Assembly: GCA_005223125.1 (NCBI GenBank)
Contig: NJBH01000003.1
Span: forward strand, 62,001 to 126,000
Source: Promethearchaeota archaeon Loki_b32
GTDB lineage: Archaea > Asgardarchaeota > Lokiarchaeia > Sigyniarchaeales > SOKP01
Length of the DNA: 64,000 nt
Reading direction: 5' to 3'
The translations under genes and the position numbers were made by a program. Below, in pieces: positions 1 to 8,272 of the stretch; position 1 is the first letter of the stretch; every line of letters begins with the position of its first letter. Below the pieces are notes generated by a model, which saw only the letters and a program-made list of their open reading frames with translations, was not told where the DNA came from and did not search any database.

Positions 1-97
1 GTTTAGTTGCATCATAAGCAAGCTCAAAATAAGTTTTATCTAAATACCTTGCCTTAAAAGGAGTAATTCCAATTCCTATTATTGCTACTTTTTGCAT
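1..97 (-). CDS. Thiolase-family protein, N-terminal fragment
   Basis: Reading the minus strand from the ATG at 97 gives a start of the form MQKVAIIGIGITPFKARYLD, followed by TYFELAYDATK before the window edge. This is the typical N-terminus of archaeal thiolases/acetyl-CoA acetyltransferases, where the VAIIG(I/V)G..PF segment forms the first beta strand. Only about 32 residues lie in the window, so the catalytic Cys and His cannot be checked. Archaeal thiolases of this type often pair with a DUF35 OB-fold protein; that neighbour would be outside the window. The gene is divergent from the OsmC gene across an AT-rich 170-bp spacer. Confidence 0.7.
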   Translation of the reverse strand, partial: MQKVAIIGIGITPFKARYLDKTYFELAYDATK

Positions 98-268
98 ATT
101 TTACCACTTTTGAAATTTTCTTTTTATTATTTTTAAGGAATAATTATTGATTCATTTTTATTTTAATTAATTATGAAAAAAGTATGAATTGATTCTAAAA
201 AATTAAATAGGTTAAAAACCAAAATTAATTTAAATACACTTTTTGTGTAAAACTATTAGGGATGAAAT

Positions 269-955
269 TTGCTTAATCGTATAGATCTCAATGGATTCAA
301 AAAAGTTCAAAAGGAGTATAAAAAAGACCGCTCCAAATGTAAAAAAACATTAGAGGTTAAAGGAAGATGGAGATTAGATGTTGAATATGGTCCACAATTT
401 GAGACTAAACTAAAAACAGAAAGAGCCGGGGAAATTACGGTACAAACTGATGAAACGATTATCCTTGGAGGAGGAGGAACTGCAGTACATCCTGTTCATT
501 ATTGCATGGCAGGTTTTTGTGGATGTTTCTCTGCAGCTTTTGCTAAATGGGCTGCAATGGCAGGAATTGAGTTAAGAAAACTTGATATTAGAATAGTTGC
601 AGATATTGACTTAACCACAGGATTTGGGATTGAGGATGGTATTGATGCCGTGGACAACTATAAACTTGAAATATTTGTTGAGAGTGACGCACCTATAGAA
701 AAATTAAATGAGGTTCTAGAGGCTACTAAAAAAAGGTGTTTTTGCATGTATTGTATTACGACACCAATAGTTCCTAATATAGATATGATTGTAGAAATTC
801 CAAAGGAAAAGATGGAAGAAGCTCTTTTTATTTGTCCTACATGCTTCAATAAAACATTGGTCTTTTTAGATGATAATACACAAAAGTGCAAGAATTGTGG
901 TACTACTGGCTACTTTACTAAACAGCCCGAACCAGAAAAAGTATCTCAAAAATAA
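269..955 (+). CDS. OsmC-family protein with C-terminal zinc ribbon
   Basis: The central region (about residues 50-180) has the OsmC/Ohr fold pattern: a GGGG..HP loop, then a helix with C79 and C84 (HYCMAGFCGCF) and a second cysteine cluster near C157-C162. OsmC proteins are thiol-dependent peroxidases. The C-terminus adds a zinc ribbon with CPTC (189-192) and CKNC (207-210), which is not part of the usual ~140-residue OsmC protein. The start is TTG at 269, because the upstream ATG at 262 runs into a stop after four codons. Peroxidase activity is an inference from the family; the extra zinc ribbon could mark a different role. Confidence 0.75.
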   Translation: MLNRIDLNGFKKVQKEYKKDRSKCKKTLEVKGRWRLDVEYGPQFETKLKTERAGEITVQTDETIILGGGGTAVHPVHYCMAGFCGCFSAAFAKWAAMAGIELRKLDIRIVADIDLTTGFGIEDGIDAVDNYKLEIFVESDAPIEKLNEVLEATKKRCFCMYCITTPIVPNIDMIVEIPKEKMEEALFICPTCFNKTLVFLDDNTQKCKNCGTTGYFTKQPEPEKVSQK

Positions 956-1042
956 AAATTATATGGAAAAAAATAATTGTATATAATAAAAACCATACAT
1001 AAAAGTAAAAAAGTAATTTTAAAATTTTAGAGGTTGAATTTA

Positions 1043-1252
1043 ATGACAGAAGAATGGCCATATGTTTCTGATAAAGATCAATATGTAAAGACTTTAGAAA
1101 AGGATTTAAAGAAGATTAAAAGTCAATTATACCAGACTCTATTAAACGCAAATAAAACTGTAATCCAAAACCAAAAACTACAAGAGCAATTAAATCAATA
1201 TCAAATTGAAAACTCTAAATTAAAGACTCAGATTAAAGATTTAACTAAATAA
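1043..1252 (+). CDS. Small coiled-coil protein
   Basis: About 69 residues, nearly all predicted helix with a heptad-like pattern (KTLEKDLKKIKSQL, NQKLQEQLNQYQIENSKL). I recognise no family. A GAGGT at 1030-1034 lies 8 nt before the ATG at 1043, which supports that start rather than the in-frame TTG at 1034 that overlaps the Shine-Dalgarno site. It sits just upstream of the longin/GTPase cluster on the same strand, so it may be a scaffold or adaptor of that cluster, but this is only an inference from position. Confidence 0.5.
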   Translation: MTEEWPYVSDKDQYVKTLEKDLKKIKSQLYQTLLNANKTVIQNQKLQEQLNQYQIENSKLKTQIKDLTK

Positions 1253-1336
1253 ATTAAAAAACGAATTATCAAAATTATAGAAGAAAAATTTGAAATTATT
1301 AGTATATTAAACTAAAATTGAAAAAGTGATGTAAGT

Positions 1337-2137
1337 TTGAGTATGGAAAAGGGTGAAATATTAGAGGAAAAAAAAGTAATAGAAAATTATGTTGAATCAA
1401 TTTACGTTTATGACAACGCTGGAGTTTGCTTGACAAGTTGCGGAATTAAACCTGAAAATTTGGATGAACATATCGTGTCTGGATTTTTCACAGCAATTAA
1501 GAAATTTGGTCAAAAATTAATTCCTGGAACTGTTGTTAAATCCTTAATAATGAGTGGTCATAAATTATTTTATAATAATTTCGAAAATATTACTTTTTGT
1601 ATTCAATGTTATGACGATCTGCCAAATCAAGTAATTGATTATATTCTAAACAGGATATCAAATCAATTTCTGGAAATTTATCAAGAACGTCTCCCAATAC
1701 GCGATGGAAATATAAGCATCTTCTCAGATTTTAGCACATATTTATCGCAGTTTATGGAACAACCGCTAATTGAAGGTTTATTAGAAGATTTTGGGTATAA
1801 AGTATTATCCGAAGGTGTGATTTTATTTGATGAAATCCGAGAAAAAATTCTTTTTGCAAAAGTTCCAGAAGAATATTCGTCAAGAAAACAAATAGCTATG
1901 AGCGGAATGTTAATTAATTTTGCTAAAAAACTATCAAATGAATATCAAGGTGGAGATGTAAACAGTATATTAATTTCTTCTGAGAATCGGTGGATTTGTA
2001 TCTCGAAAAGAGAATATATTTACATAATTGTTTTGTTTCCTAAAACAAAAAATATCGAACTTAATATAATTGTGGAAAAAACGGAAGAAATATTAGATAA
2101 TATTTTGAAAATGTTAAAAATTGAATTGATAAAATAA
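1337..2137 (+). CDS. Two-domain longin/roadblock-like protein
   Basis: The protein has two profilin-like (longin/roadblock type) segments: residues about 14-115, beginning with VESIYVYDNAGVCL, and about 145-262, with EGVILFDEIREKILFAKVP, a GGDVNSILISSENR strand pair and a final amphipathic helix. Such domains act as GTPase partners in eukaryotic and Asgard trafficking or signalling complexes (Ragulator, Mon1-Ccz1, MglB type). The C-terminal domain is about 60 % identical by eye to the stand-alone protein at 2818. The Rab-like GTPase gene starts 85 bp downstream. The start is TTG 1337 or ATG 1343. Assignment as longin versus roadblock is uncertain without structure prediction. Confidence 0.55.
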   Translation: MSMEKGEILEEKKVIENYVESIYVYDNAGVCLTSCGIKPENLDEHIVSGFFTAIKKFGQKLIPGTVVKSLIMSGHKLFYNNFENITFCIQCYDDLPNQVIDYILNRISNQFLEIYQERLPIRDGNISIFSDFSTYLSQFMEQPLIEGLLEDFGYKVLSEGVILFDEIREKILFAKVPEEYSSRKQIAMSGMLINFAKKLSNEYQGGDVNSILISSENRWICISKREYIYIIVLFPKTKNIELNIIVEKTEEILDNILKMLKIELIK

Positions 2138-2221
2138 CAATTATAAATTTGAACTGTAATTAAATATTAAGAATAAAATTATAAAGATTTTTCATAAAAT
2201 TTGAAAGTCGAATGGATTTGA

Positions 2222-2779
2222 GTGAAACCAATGAATGATACTCATTTAAAATTTGTATTTAAAATAACTGTAATTGGTGATGGTGGAGTAGGAAAAACCT
2301 CTCTAATTAAAAAATATACCGAAGGTACTTTTGAGGAAGATTATATATCGACTGTGGGTGCCCAATTTTCTTTTTATGACGAAAAAATCAATGGAGATGA
2401 ATGTAAATTATATTTTTGGGATATTGCGGGGCAAAAAGAGTTTGAATTTTTACGTTCAGATTTTTATGAAGAGAGCAAAGCTGCTATTATTGTATGTTCC
2501 CTTGAAGAAAATAATCTTGGCAAAGAAAGTCTTAATCACTTAGTAGACTGGTATGAGGATCTTAATAACAACTGTGGTGATATTCCAGTCGTTATCTTTG
2601 CCAATAAAGTAGACTTAATTGATGAAGAAAATTTGGATGAAGGTTATGTTCAAAGCTTCATTAAAGAGAAGAATACTATTGGAGTTTATCGAACTTCTGC
2701 GAAAACTGGTCAAGGGGTAACCGATGCGTTCAGGAAAATAATAAGAGAACTTTATGAAAAATATAAAAGTAATATATAA
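2222..2779 (+). CDS. Rab/Ras-like small GTPase
   Basis: All G-boxes are present: G1 GDGGVGKT at residues 19-26, the switch I threonine at T44 (ISTVGAQ), G3 WDIAGQ at 66-71, G4 NKVD at 128-131 and G5 TSAK at 158-161. The WDIAGQ and G.GGVGKTS forms are typical of Rab-type members of the Ras superfamily. The protein is 185 residues, the normal size, and lacks a C-terminal prenylation cysteine, so membrane attachment would need a partner. It lies between two longin-like genes on the same strand, which suggests that they are its effectors or regulators. Start GTG 2222; an ATG at 2231 is an alternative. Confidence 0.93.
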   Translation: MKPMNDTHLKFVFKITVIGDGGVGKTSLIKKYTEGTFEEDYISTVGAQFSFYDEKINGDECKLYFWDIAGQKEFEFLRSDFYEESKAAIIVCSLEENNLGKESLNHLVDWYEDLNNNCGDIPVVIFANKVDLIDEENLDEGYVQSFIKEKNTIGVYRTSAKTGQGVTDAFRKIIRELYEKYKSNI

Positions 2780-2817
2780 AGTACTTTTAACAAAATTTTA
2801 AATTAATTTGAAATTTA

Positions 2818-3156
2818 ATGGAGGAATTTGCACTTAAAATGCAAGCAGAAGGAATTATTGTTTTTGATTCTCTACAAGAAAAAATTATTTTTTCCGAAGT
2901 TCCTCCTCAATTTTCTTCACCTCGTCAAATGGCAATTGGAGGAATGTTAATAAATTTAATCAATAAATTTTCAAATGAATTTGAAGCAGGTGAAGTAAAT
3001 AGTATTGTTATTTCTTCAGAAAATAAAATGATCTCCATCTCAAAAAGAGAACATAAATATATAATCGTGTTATTTCCAATGACAAAAGTAATAGAGCATA
3101 ATATCATTTTAGAGAAAACTGAAGAAATATTTAATTCTGTATGGAATAATGAATGA
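2818..3156 (+). CDS. Single longin/roadblock-like domain protein
   Basis: A stand-alone copy (112 residues) of the C-terminal domain of the 1337 gene. It shares the framework EGIIVFDSLQEKIIF, QMAIGGMLIN, GEVNSIVISSEN, ISISKRE and YIIVLFPMTK. The domain is complete, with no extra sequence. A paralogous domain encoded on each side of a small GTPase suggests that the two proteins could form a hetero- or pseudo-heterodimer platform, as roadblock/longin proteins do in other systems; this is inferred. ATG at 2818 is the first possible start; no strong Shine-Dalgarno is visible. Confidence 0.6.
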   Translation: MEEFALKMQAEGIIVFDSLQEKIIFSEVPPQFSSPRQMAIGGMLINLINKFSNEFEAGEVNSIVISSENKMISISKREHKYIIVLFPMTKVIEHNIILEKTEEIFNSVWNNE

Positions 3157-3180
3157 TGAAGAATTTAAGAGGTGAAAAAA

Positions 3181-3687
3181 GTGGGACTAAAACGTAAATT
3201 GATGGATAAAATGATGCCAAAAGAGTTTGGATTTATCTCTGGTTTATTTCATGTCGGTGTATTTACTCTTCAATCTAGTATTGATGAGACTTTAGGAAAA
3301 ATTGGATATAGTGATTATATATTTCCCGCAATAAAAGAGTCTATGGAGACTGCCGAAAAATTGGGCATTGAGCCAATCGTAGGAGAAGATATCGAAGATT
3401 TTGGAAAAAGATTTATAAAATTAATGAAAACTTCCTTATTAGTGAAAAATGCTTCACTTAAGAAAAGAGCTGACGGTTCTTATGTATTTTCCTTAAACAA
3501 TTGCTTCATGGCAAGATCAGCTCATACAGTTGCCGGAACAAAGGGTGTCTGTCCGATGGCTATGGTCATGGCAGCTATGGTTGAAAAATATACAAATAAG
3601 GAAGTAATGGTGGAATATTCTGATTTAACTCCTAAGGGGAGTGTTACAAATATCATCACTTCTACGACCGATAATGTAAAAAAATAA
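3181..3687 (+). CDS. Possible V4R-like small-molecule-binding protein
   Basis: About 168 residues. The C-terminal half (CFMARSAHTVAGTKGVCPMA, then TNKEVMVEYSDLTPKGSVT) resembles the end of V4R (4-vinyl reductase) domains, which bind hydrophobic ligands, but the match is by pattern only. GAGGTG at 3169-3174 lies 6 nt before the GTG at 3181, which supports this start over the in-frame GTG at 3172 that overlaps the ribosome site. It is the last gene of the same-strand GTPase/longin run, 15 bp after the previous stop. Function is unknown; a sensor or ligand-binding role would fit the fold guess. Confidence 0.45.
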   Translation: MGLKRKLMDKMMPKEFGFISGLFHVGVFTLQSSIDETLGKIGYSDYIFPAIKESMETAEKLGIEPIVGEDIEDFGKRFIKLMKTSLLVKNASLKKRADGSYVFSLNNCFMARSAHTVAGTKGVCPMAMVMAAMVEKYTNKEVMVEYSDLTPKGSVTNIITSTTDNVKK

Positions 3688-3891
3688 TTATTAATAATGT
3701 TTTTATTATTCAAATTCAAACATCTTTTTTTAAGCTCAAAAAATGTCGTAAAAAAAAAGCTTAAATATAATTTCTATTATAAAGTTTTTGTAAGAATTCG
3801 TTGTTTATTGCTATTGAATTCAATTATTTAACTTCCGAATTTTTACTCCAATTAATTTAACTATTTAAGATTAGAAAGAGGTGTAATATTT

Positions 3892-4560
3892 ATTTCTCAA
3901 GAGGATATGAAAGATCTAACTACAGATTTAGATGACAAAGTTGTAAGAGCCCTACAAAATAAGGTTGATTCATACGAAACAGAGATCAGTCAACTAAAAG
4001 ATATTCTAGAAAAAAAGGACGAAGAATTTGCAAATCTAGCAAAATCTAAAGATGATATGAGTTCCGAATTAGAGGAAACTCGAAGTAAGCTTTCAGACTT
4101 AGAAAGTAAAACGGGCGACCTTGACAAATTAAATAGTGAAGTATATGATCTAAAAAAAACAATTACTTTAGAAGAGAATGAATTAAATAAATTGAGGGCA
4201 GAAGTAGATGAATTCAAGCCTAGAGTAGCAGAATTAACTAAAAACAATGATGAATTAAAGAGGAATATTGCTGATAATGAATCTAAAGTTAAAGAATTAA
4301 CCGATGCTCTCGCAGAAAAAGAAAAAGCATTCGATGATCAAAAAAGCAGATTAGAAAAAGCCGAAACAGAATTATCAGCACTAAAACCAGCCGAACCATC
4401 TGAATATACAAGTGAAGAACGTTTAATTTGCCCAAAATGTGGCGCTAGAGGTAAAGATTTAAAAGTTGAAGAAGATAAATCTAAAATTTTAGGCTACGTA
4501 GGTCATTCACCAATGTATGGTAAAACTAATGTTTGTAAAAAGTGTGGAACAACTTTTTAG
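3892..4560 (+). CDS. Long coiled-coil protein with C-terminal zinc ribbon
   Basis: Residues about 10-160 are a continuous, highly charged coiled coil rich in E, K and L, followed by a zinc ribbon with CPKC.ARG and CKKC.TTF near the end. Similar coiled-coil plus zinc-ribbon proteins recur in Asgard genomes without known function. The first ATG is at 3907 with GAGG only 2 nt away, whereas a strong AAAGAGGTG (3875-3883) stands 8 nt before an in-frame ATT at 3892. I therefore prefer an ATT start, giving MSQEDMKDL; this is not certain. A homodimeric adaptor is the likely shape. Confidence 0.6.
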   Translation: MSQEDMKDLTTDLDDKVVRALQNKVDSYETEISQLKDILEKKDEEFANLAKSKDDMSSELEETRSKLSDLESKTGDLDKLNSEVYDLKKTITLEENELNKLRAEVDEFKPRVAELTKNNDELKRNIADNESKVKELTDALAEKEKAFDDQKSRLEKAETELSALKPAEPSEYTSEERLICPKCGARGKDLKVEEDKSKILGYVGHSPMYGKTNVCKKCGTTF

Positions 4561-4801
4561 GGAAGAAGAATAACCAAACCACAATTTTGGCAGAAATTTT
4601 TAATGATTTTTTTAATTTTTCTTTTTTCTTTTATATTTTTAAACTGAGTTAAAGAAATTAAACTCTTCATTTTGTTTAATACTGCTTTATACTACTAGAT
4701 AATCATCTCAGAAAAAGACTGAACAATTAATAAATTTAATTTAGGTTGCTTTTTTACTTCTAAAAAAGAAGATATATACAATCTTAATTTTAATTTTTAA
4801 A

Positions 4802-5836
4802 GTGAAATACAAATTGATTAAAACAAGAATAACTGAAAAATTTGGGATAAAATACCCGATTATTAGTGCTCCAATGGGACCATTTTATACGACAGAATTA
4901 GCTGTAGCTGTCTCTGAGGCAGGAGGCTTAGGTGTTGTAAGTCATGCAACATTAAGAGGGAAAAATTCAGTAAAGGATTTTAAAGAACAACTAGATTATG
5001 TTGTTGAACATACCGATAAACCATTTGGTATAAATGTACGCGTTGCTCGAATCCAGACAGACCATAGAGTTTTAATAAGAAAAATTCCACAGTGGCGAAA
5101 AGAAAACCCAAAGCTTAGAGAACAATTAATCTTTGGTTTAACTAGTGCTGGAGGGCCCCGTATCGTAGGAAAAATGTGGAAAGAAAAAGCTCCTGATATG
5201 TATCATTTCCATGTTGGTCCAGCAATGTGGCTAATAGATAAAATAGTGGAATCGGGGTGTGTTGGTATTGTCGCAACTGGAACTGAAGGCGGTGGTCATC
5301 AGAGTTATGAAGAGATAACTACATTAGTCTTAGTACAACAAGTTGCTCAAAAATACCCTGATAAATTACTAGTAGCGTGTGGAGGTTTTGCTAGTCCTGA
5401 AGGAGTTGCAGCTGGATTAGCTATGGGTGCTGATGCTGTTGCTATGGGAACACGATTTATAGCCTCTAATCAGAGCGAATTCCATCAAAATTATAAAGAT
5501 CTTATCGCTCCTGCTTCGGCTCGCGATACAATACTTACTACTGGAGGATTTGGACCTATTAGATTATTGAAGAATAAATACTGTCTTGAACACGGTCAAG
5601 TAGTGACTAAAGAAGAAAAAATATCACAAGAATTAGCTTACAATATGGAAGGATATTTGAAAGACCTTATTGCTTATGAAATAGTTTATACAAAAGGCGA
5701 CACGGTTAATGGAGCTGTCCCAGTCGGACAAACATGTGGATTGATCGATTCTATAATTGATGTTGATGATATTGTAAGTGGTTACTCAAAGAAAGCTGAA
5801 GAGTTATTAAAGAAACTATGCTCAAATATATCTTAA
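4802..5836 (+). CDS. Nitronate monooxygenase-like FMN enzyme
   Basis: A TIM-barrel flavoprotein of the 2-nitropropane dioxygenase/nitronate monooxygenase and FabK-like family. Visible marks are the N-terminal ITEKFGIKYPIISAPMG, the phosphate/FMN loop GTEGGGHQ, then VACGGFASPEGVAAGLAMGA and AVAMGTRFIASNQSE, in the usual order and spacing for ~340-residue members. It may oxidise nitronates or act as an enoyl reductase-like flavoenzyme; the exact substrate cannot be told. The start is GTG 4802. It is transcribed towards an oligo-T tract and converges with the acyl-CoA ligase gene downstream. Confidence 0.85.
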   Translation: MKYKLIKTRITEKFGIKYPIISAPMGPFYTTELAVAVSEAGGLGVVSHATLRGKNSVKDFKEQLDYVVEHTDKPFGINVRVARIQTDHRVLIRKIPQWRKENPKLREQLIFGLTSAGGPRIVGKMWKEKAPDMYHFHVGPAMWLIDKIVESGCVGIVATGTEGGGHQSYEEITTLVLVQQVAQKYPDKLLVACGGFASPEGVAAGLAMGADAVAMGTRFIASNQSEFHQNYKDLIAPASARDTILTTGGFGPIRLLKNKYCLEHGQVVTKEEKISQELAYNMEGYLKDLIAYEIVYTKGDTVNGAVPVGQTCGLIDSIIDVDDIVSGYSKKAEELLKKLCSNIS

Positions 5837-5841
5837 AATTC

Positions 5842-5851
5842 TTTTTTTTTT
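5842..5851 (+). terminator. Oligo-T terminator after the flavoenzyme gene
   Basis: A run of ten T residues starts six bases after the stop codon of the nitronate monooxygenase-like gene, in the convergent gap to the minus-strand acyl-CoA ligase. Archaeal RNA polymerase terminates at such U-tracts without needing a hairpin. Confidence 0.5.
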
Positions 5852-5907
5852 CTCTTCTTAAATTTTTAATTATAATAGAAATAAAAAAATATTAGAAATT
5901 ATTATTA

Positions 5908-7701
5908 TTATTCTTTTCGTAATTCTCTTCTTAATATTTTACCAATTACTGATTTTGGTAACTCTGGGACAATCTCTACTACCCTTGGATATTTATATGG
6001 CGAAATATTTTCTTTACACCAAGCCATTAAATCTTCCTCAGTTACTTTCCCCTGATATTCTGGCTTTAGTGAGACAAAGGCTTTAATAGTTTGACCTGCT
6101 TCAGGATCAGGCACACCAATAACCCCAACTTCGTTCACAGCTTCATGTGTGTAAACGAGATCCTCTACCTCTCTAGGAAACACACCGTGTCCTTTATATT
6201 TAATCATATCACGCTTTCGATCTTTAATCCGAAGATACCCATCCTTATCTATACACCCTATATCTGCGGTATAATACCATGTTGTCCCTTTTGAATCCTT
6301 TCTTAATGCGAATTTAGTATCTTTTTCTCTTCCTAAGTATCCTAACATCAATTGAGGACCAGTACTACATATTTCACCTATATATTGAAATTCGTCTGGA
6401 CCACAATTTTTACAGCTCTCATTAGGACATTGAGGTAATTTTTTGGTACCTTCCTCGGCATCGACTATCTTAACAAAAGTATCGGATATCGGAAATCCAA
6501 CTGTGTTTGTTTTTTGGAGTTCTTTTCTAAAAGGATTTAGAGCCACAACTGGAGAGAATTCCGACATTCCATAACCTTCTACGAGACTTGCCCCCGTAAT
6601 TTCTTCGAATTCCTTTTTAACTTCTTCAGGTAAAGCACTAGCTGCTGATATGCATGCTATAAGGGAATCTAATTTCCCTTTATATTTTTTAGAGTCAGGA
6701 TCTTGATTAATTTTTATATATAGGGTAGGAACTCCTGGCATATAGGTAGCCTTTTCTTTACTTATATAGTTCAATATTTTAGATATTTTTTCTGGAGGTC
6801 GTGGCAATAAGATCATCTTCCATCCCTCTAATACCGAAACTGTCATTCCTATATTTCCAAAAGAATGAGCAAGAGGCACTACAAGCAACATTCCTCCTTT
6901 ACCCTTTAACTCGTTCATTTTTGGTAATTGGGTTGTAGCCCATATATCGGTCTGAAGCGCGTTGACAACCATAGAATAGTGAGAAGTCATTACTCCTTTA
7001 GGGACACCAGTAGTCCCGCCTGTATATATTAAGATAGAAATATCTTTTTCGAGATCGATTTCTACTTTTGGAACCTCTATTGGAAGTCCATTTTTTAAAA
7101 CTTCTTGAAATTTATGGAATATAATATCACCTATTTTTTCTGGCCATTCTTTCATTCTAGGAACTTTCCCAAGAGCAGTTCCTAGTTTAGCTTTTAATGG
7201 CGGTAAATATTCTGCAGTTCCTGTTAAGATGACACACTCAAGTGTAGACATTTTACTTAATTCTTTGCCAAGTAAATACTCTTCATATAAAAAATCTAGA
7301 ATTACTAGTATTTTAGCTTTTGAGTCGTTAACTTGATGGACAATTTCAACAAATCGGTTAACAGGAAGTATTGGATTAGACACAGCTCCAATTCGAACAG
7401 TAGCCCAATGAGCAATGACGTATTGGGGTACGTTTGGCAAGTCTATGCAGATTACATCTCCTTTTTTTACTCCTAATTTAGCCAAGCTTGTAGCGAATTG
7501 ATCAACAAGCATATCTAATTCTAAATATGTCATTCGAAATCCTTCAAAATAGATCGCTTGTGAATCCGGATACCTTATTGCAGTTCTACTTAAAAGTTCT
7601 CCCAGAGGAATTTTATCATAATCGACATGCCTTGGTACTTCTTTTGGCCAGTTTTTATTGATTCCATAAAATTCTATTAGTTCTTCATCACTCATTTTCA
7701 T
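5908..7701 (-). CDS. Long-chain fatty-acid-CoA ligase-like (AMP-forming)
   Basis: An ANL-superfamily adenylating enzyme of 597 residues. The A3 P-loop is at about 225-236 (YTGGTTGVPKG), followed by the A5 motif GYGMSEFSP, the A7/A8 region WYYTADIG..DGYLRIKDRKRD..KYKG and the C-terminal catalytic lysine in GKILRREL. It carries an unusual four-cysteine insertion in the second half (CPNESCKNCGPD) that could bind a metal. The family activates carboxylic acids to acyl-CoA; length and motifs fit a FadD-like medium- or long-chain ligase, the substrate being an inference. With the ligase and crotonases at 10.4-13.8 kb it suggests acyl-CoA metabolism. Confidence 0.88.
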   Translation of the reverse strand: MKMSDEELIEFYGINKNWPKEVPRHVDYDKIPLGELLSRTAIRYPDSQAIYFEGFRMTYLELDMLVDQFATSLAKLGVKKGDVICIDLPNVPQYVIAHWATVRIGAVSNPILPVNRFVEIVHQVNDSKAKILVILDFLYEEYLLGKELSKMSTLECVILTGTAEYLPPLKAKLGTALGKVPRMKEWPEKIGDIIFHKFQEVLKNGLPIEVPKVEIDLEKDISILIYTGGTTGVPKGVMTSHYSMVVNALQTDIWATTQLPKMNELKGKGGMLLVVPLAHSFGNIGMTVSVLEGWKMILLPRPPEKISKILNYISKEKATYMPGVPTLYIKINQDPDSKKYKGKLDSLIACISAASALPEEVKKEFEEITGASLVEGYGMSEFSPVVALNPFRKELQKTNTVGFPISDTFVKIVDAEEGTKKLPQCPNESCKNCGPDEFQYIGEICSTGPQLMLGYLGREKDTKFALRKDSKGTTWYYTADIGCIDKDGYLRIKDRKRDMIKYKGHGVFPREVEDLVYTHEAVNEVGVIGVPDPEAGQTIKAFVSLKPEYQGKVTEEDLMAWCKENISPYKYPRVVEIVPELPKSVIGKILRRELRKE

Positions 7702-7814
7702 TCATATTTGTTTATTAGATTTATGTAATATTATTCATTTTGATATTATTTAAAATTTTAAAAAAACAGTATGAAGAAACCTAATCTTAAAATTCTACAA
7801 AGAAGAAATAAAAG

Positions 7815-8252
7815 TTAAATTCGCATTTTGTATAAATTTTTATCTGGGATATAACTCATCATAATTAAATCATCTCTGATCTCCCAGCCTAAGTTTCGAT
7901 AAAATTCAATAACTTCTTTATTATACTTTTCAATAAATAAATGAACCTTATGTACTTTTAATTCAAGAAATTTATTCATTAATTCACCCATTATCATTTT
8001 ACCATATCCTTTCTTTTGATAATCTGGATCTACAGCAAGATGATGGACATATCCTCTTCTCCCATCAAATCCTCCTATAACTACACTGATGATTTTCTCA
8101 TATATTTTTCCAACTAAGAAAAGTTGAGGTGTTCGTCGAACGACCCTCTCAAGTTCTTCTTTAGTATCTGTGGATCCTACACTAATTCCAGATTTCCTCC
8201 AAAGTTCAACAACTTCTCCATAGAATTTCATTGAGAACTTTTTAATAATCAT
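7815..8252 (-). CDS. GNAT-family N-acetyltransferase
   Basis: A 145-residue single GNAT domain. The acetyl-CoA pyrophosphate loop is visible as VDPDYQKKGYGKMIM (motif A, Q/R-x-x-G-x-G/A), preceded by VHHLAV and followed by a C-terminal YRNLGWE motif. The size and order fit RimI-like or small-molecule acetyltransferases; the substrate cannot be deduced. It lies just downstream of the methylase gene on the same strand with a short 20-bp gap, so the two may be co-transcribed. Confidence 0.85.
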   Translation of the reverse strand: MIIKKFSMKFYGEVVELWRKSGISVGSTDTKEELERVVRRTPQLFLVGKIYEKIISVVIGGFDGRRGYVHHLAVDPDYQKKGYGKMIMGELMNKFLELKVHKVHLFIEKYNKEVIEFYRNLGWEIRDDLIMMSYIPDKNLYKMRI

Positions 8253-8272
8253 GGTAATGAGATAGTATGAAT

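Noticed and set aside
6091-6294. Plus-strand ORF inside the acyl-CoA ligase
   Set aside because: Antisense to a conserved part of the ligase, with no ribosome site.
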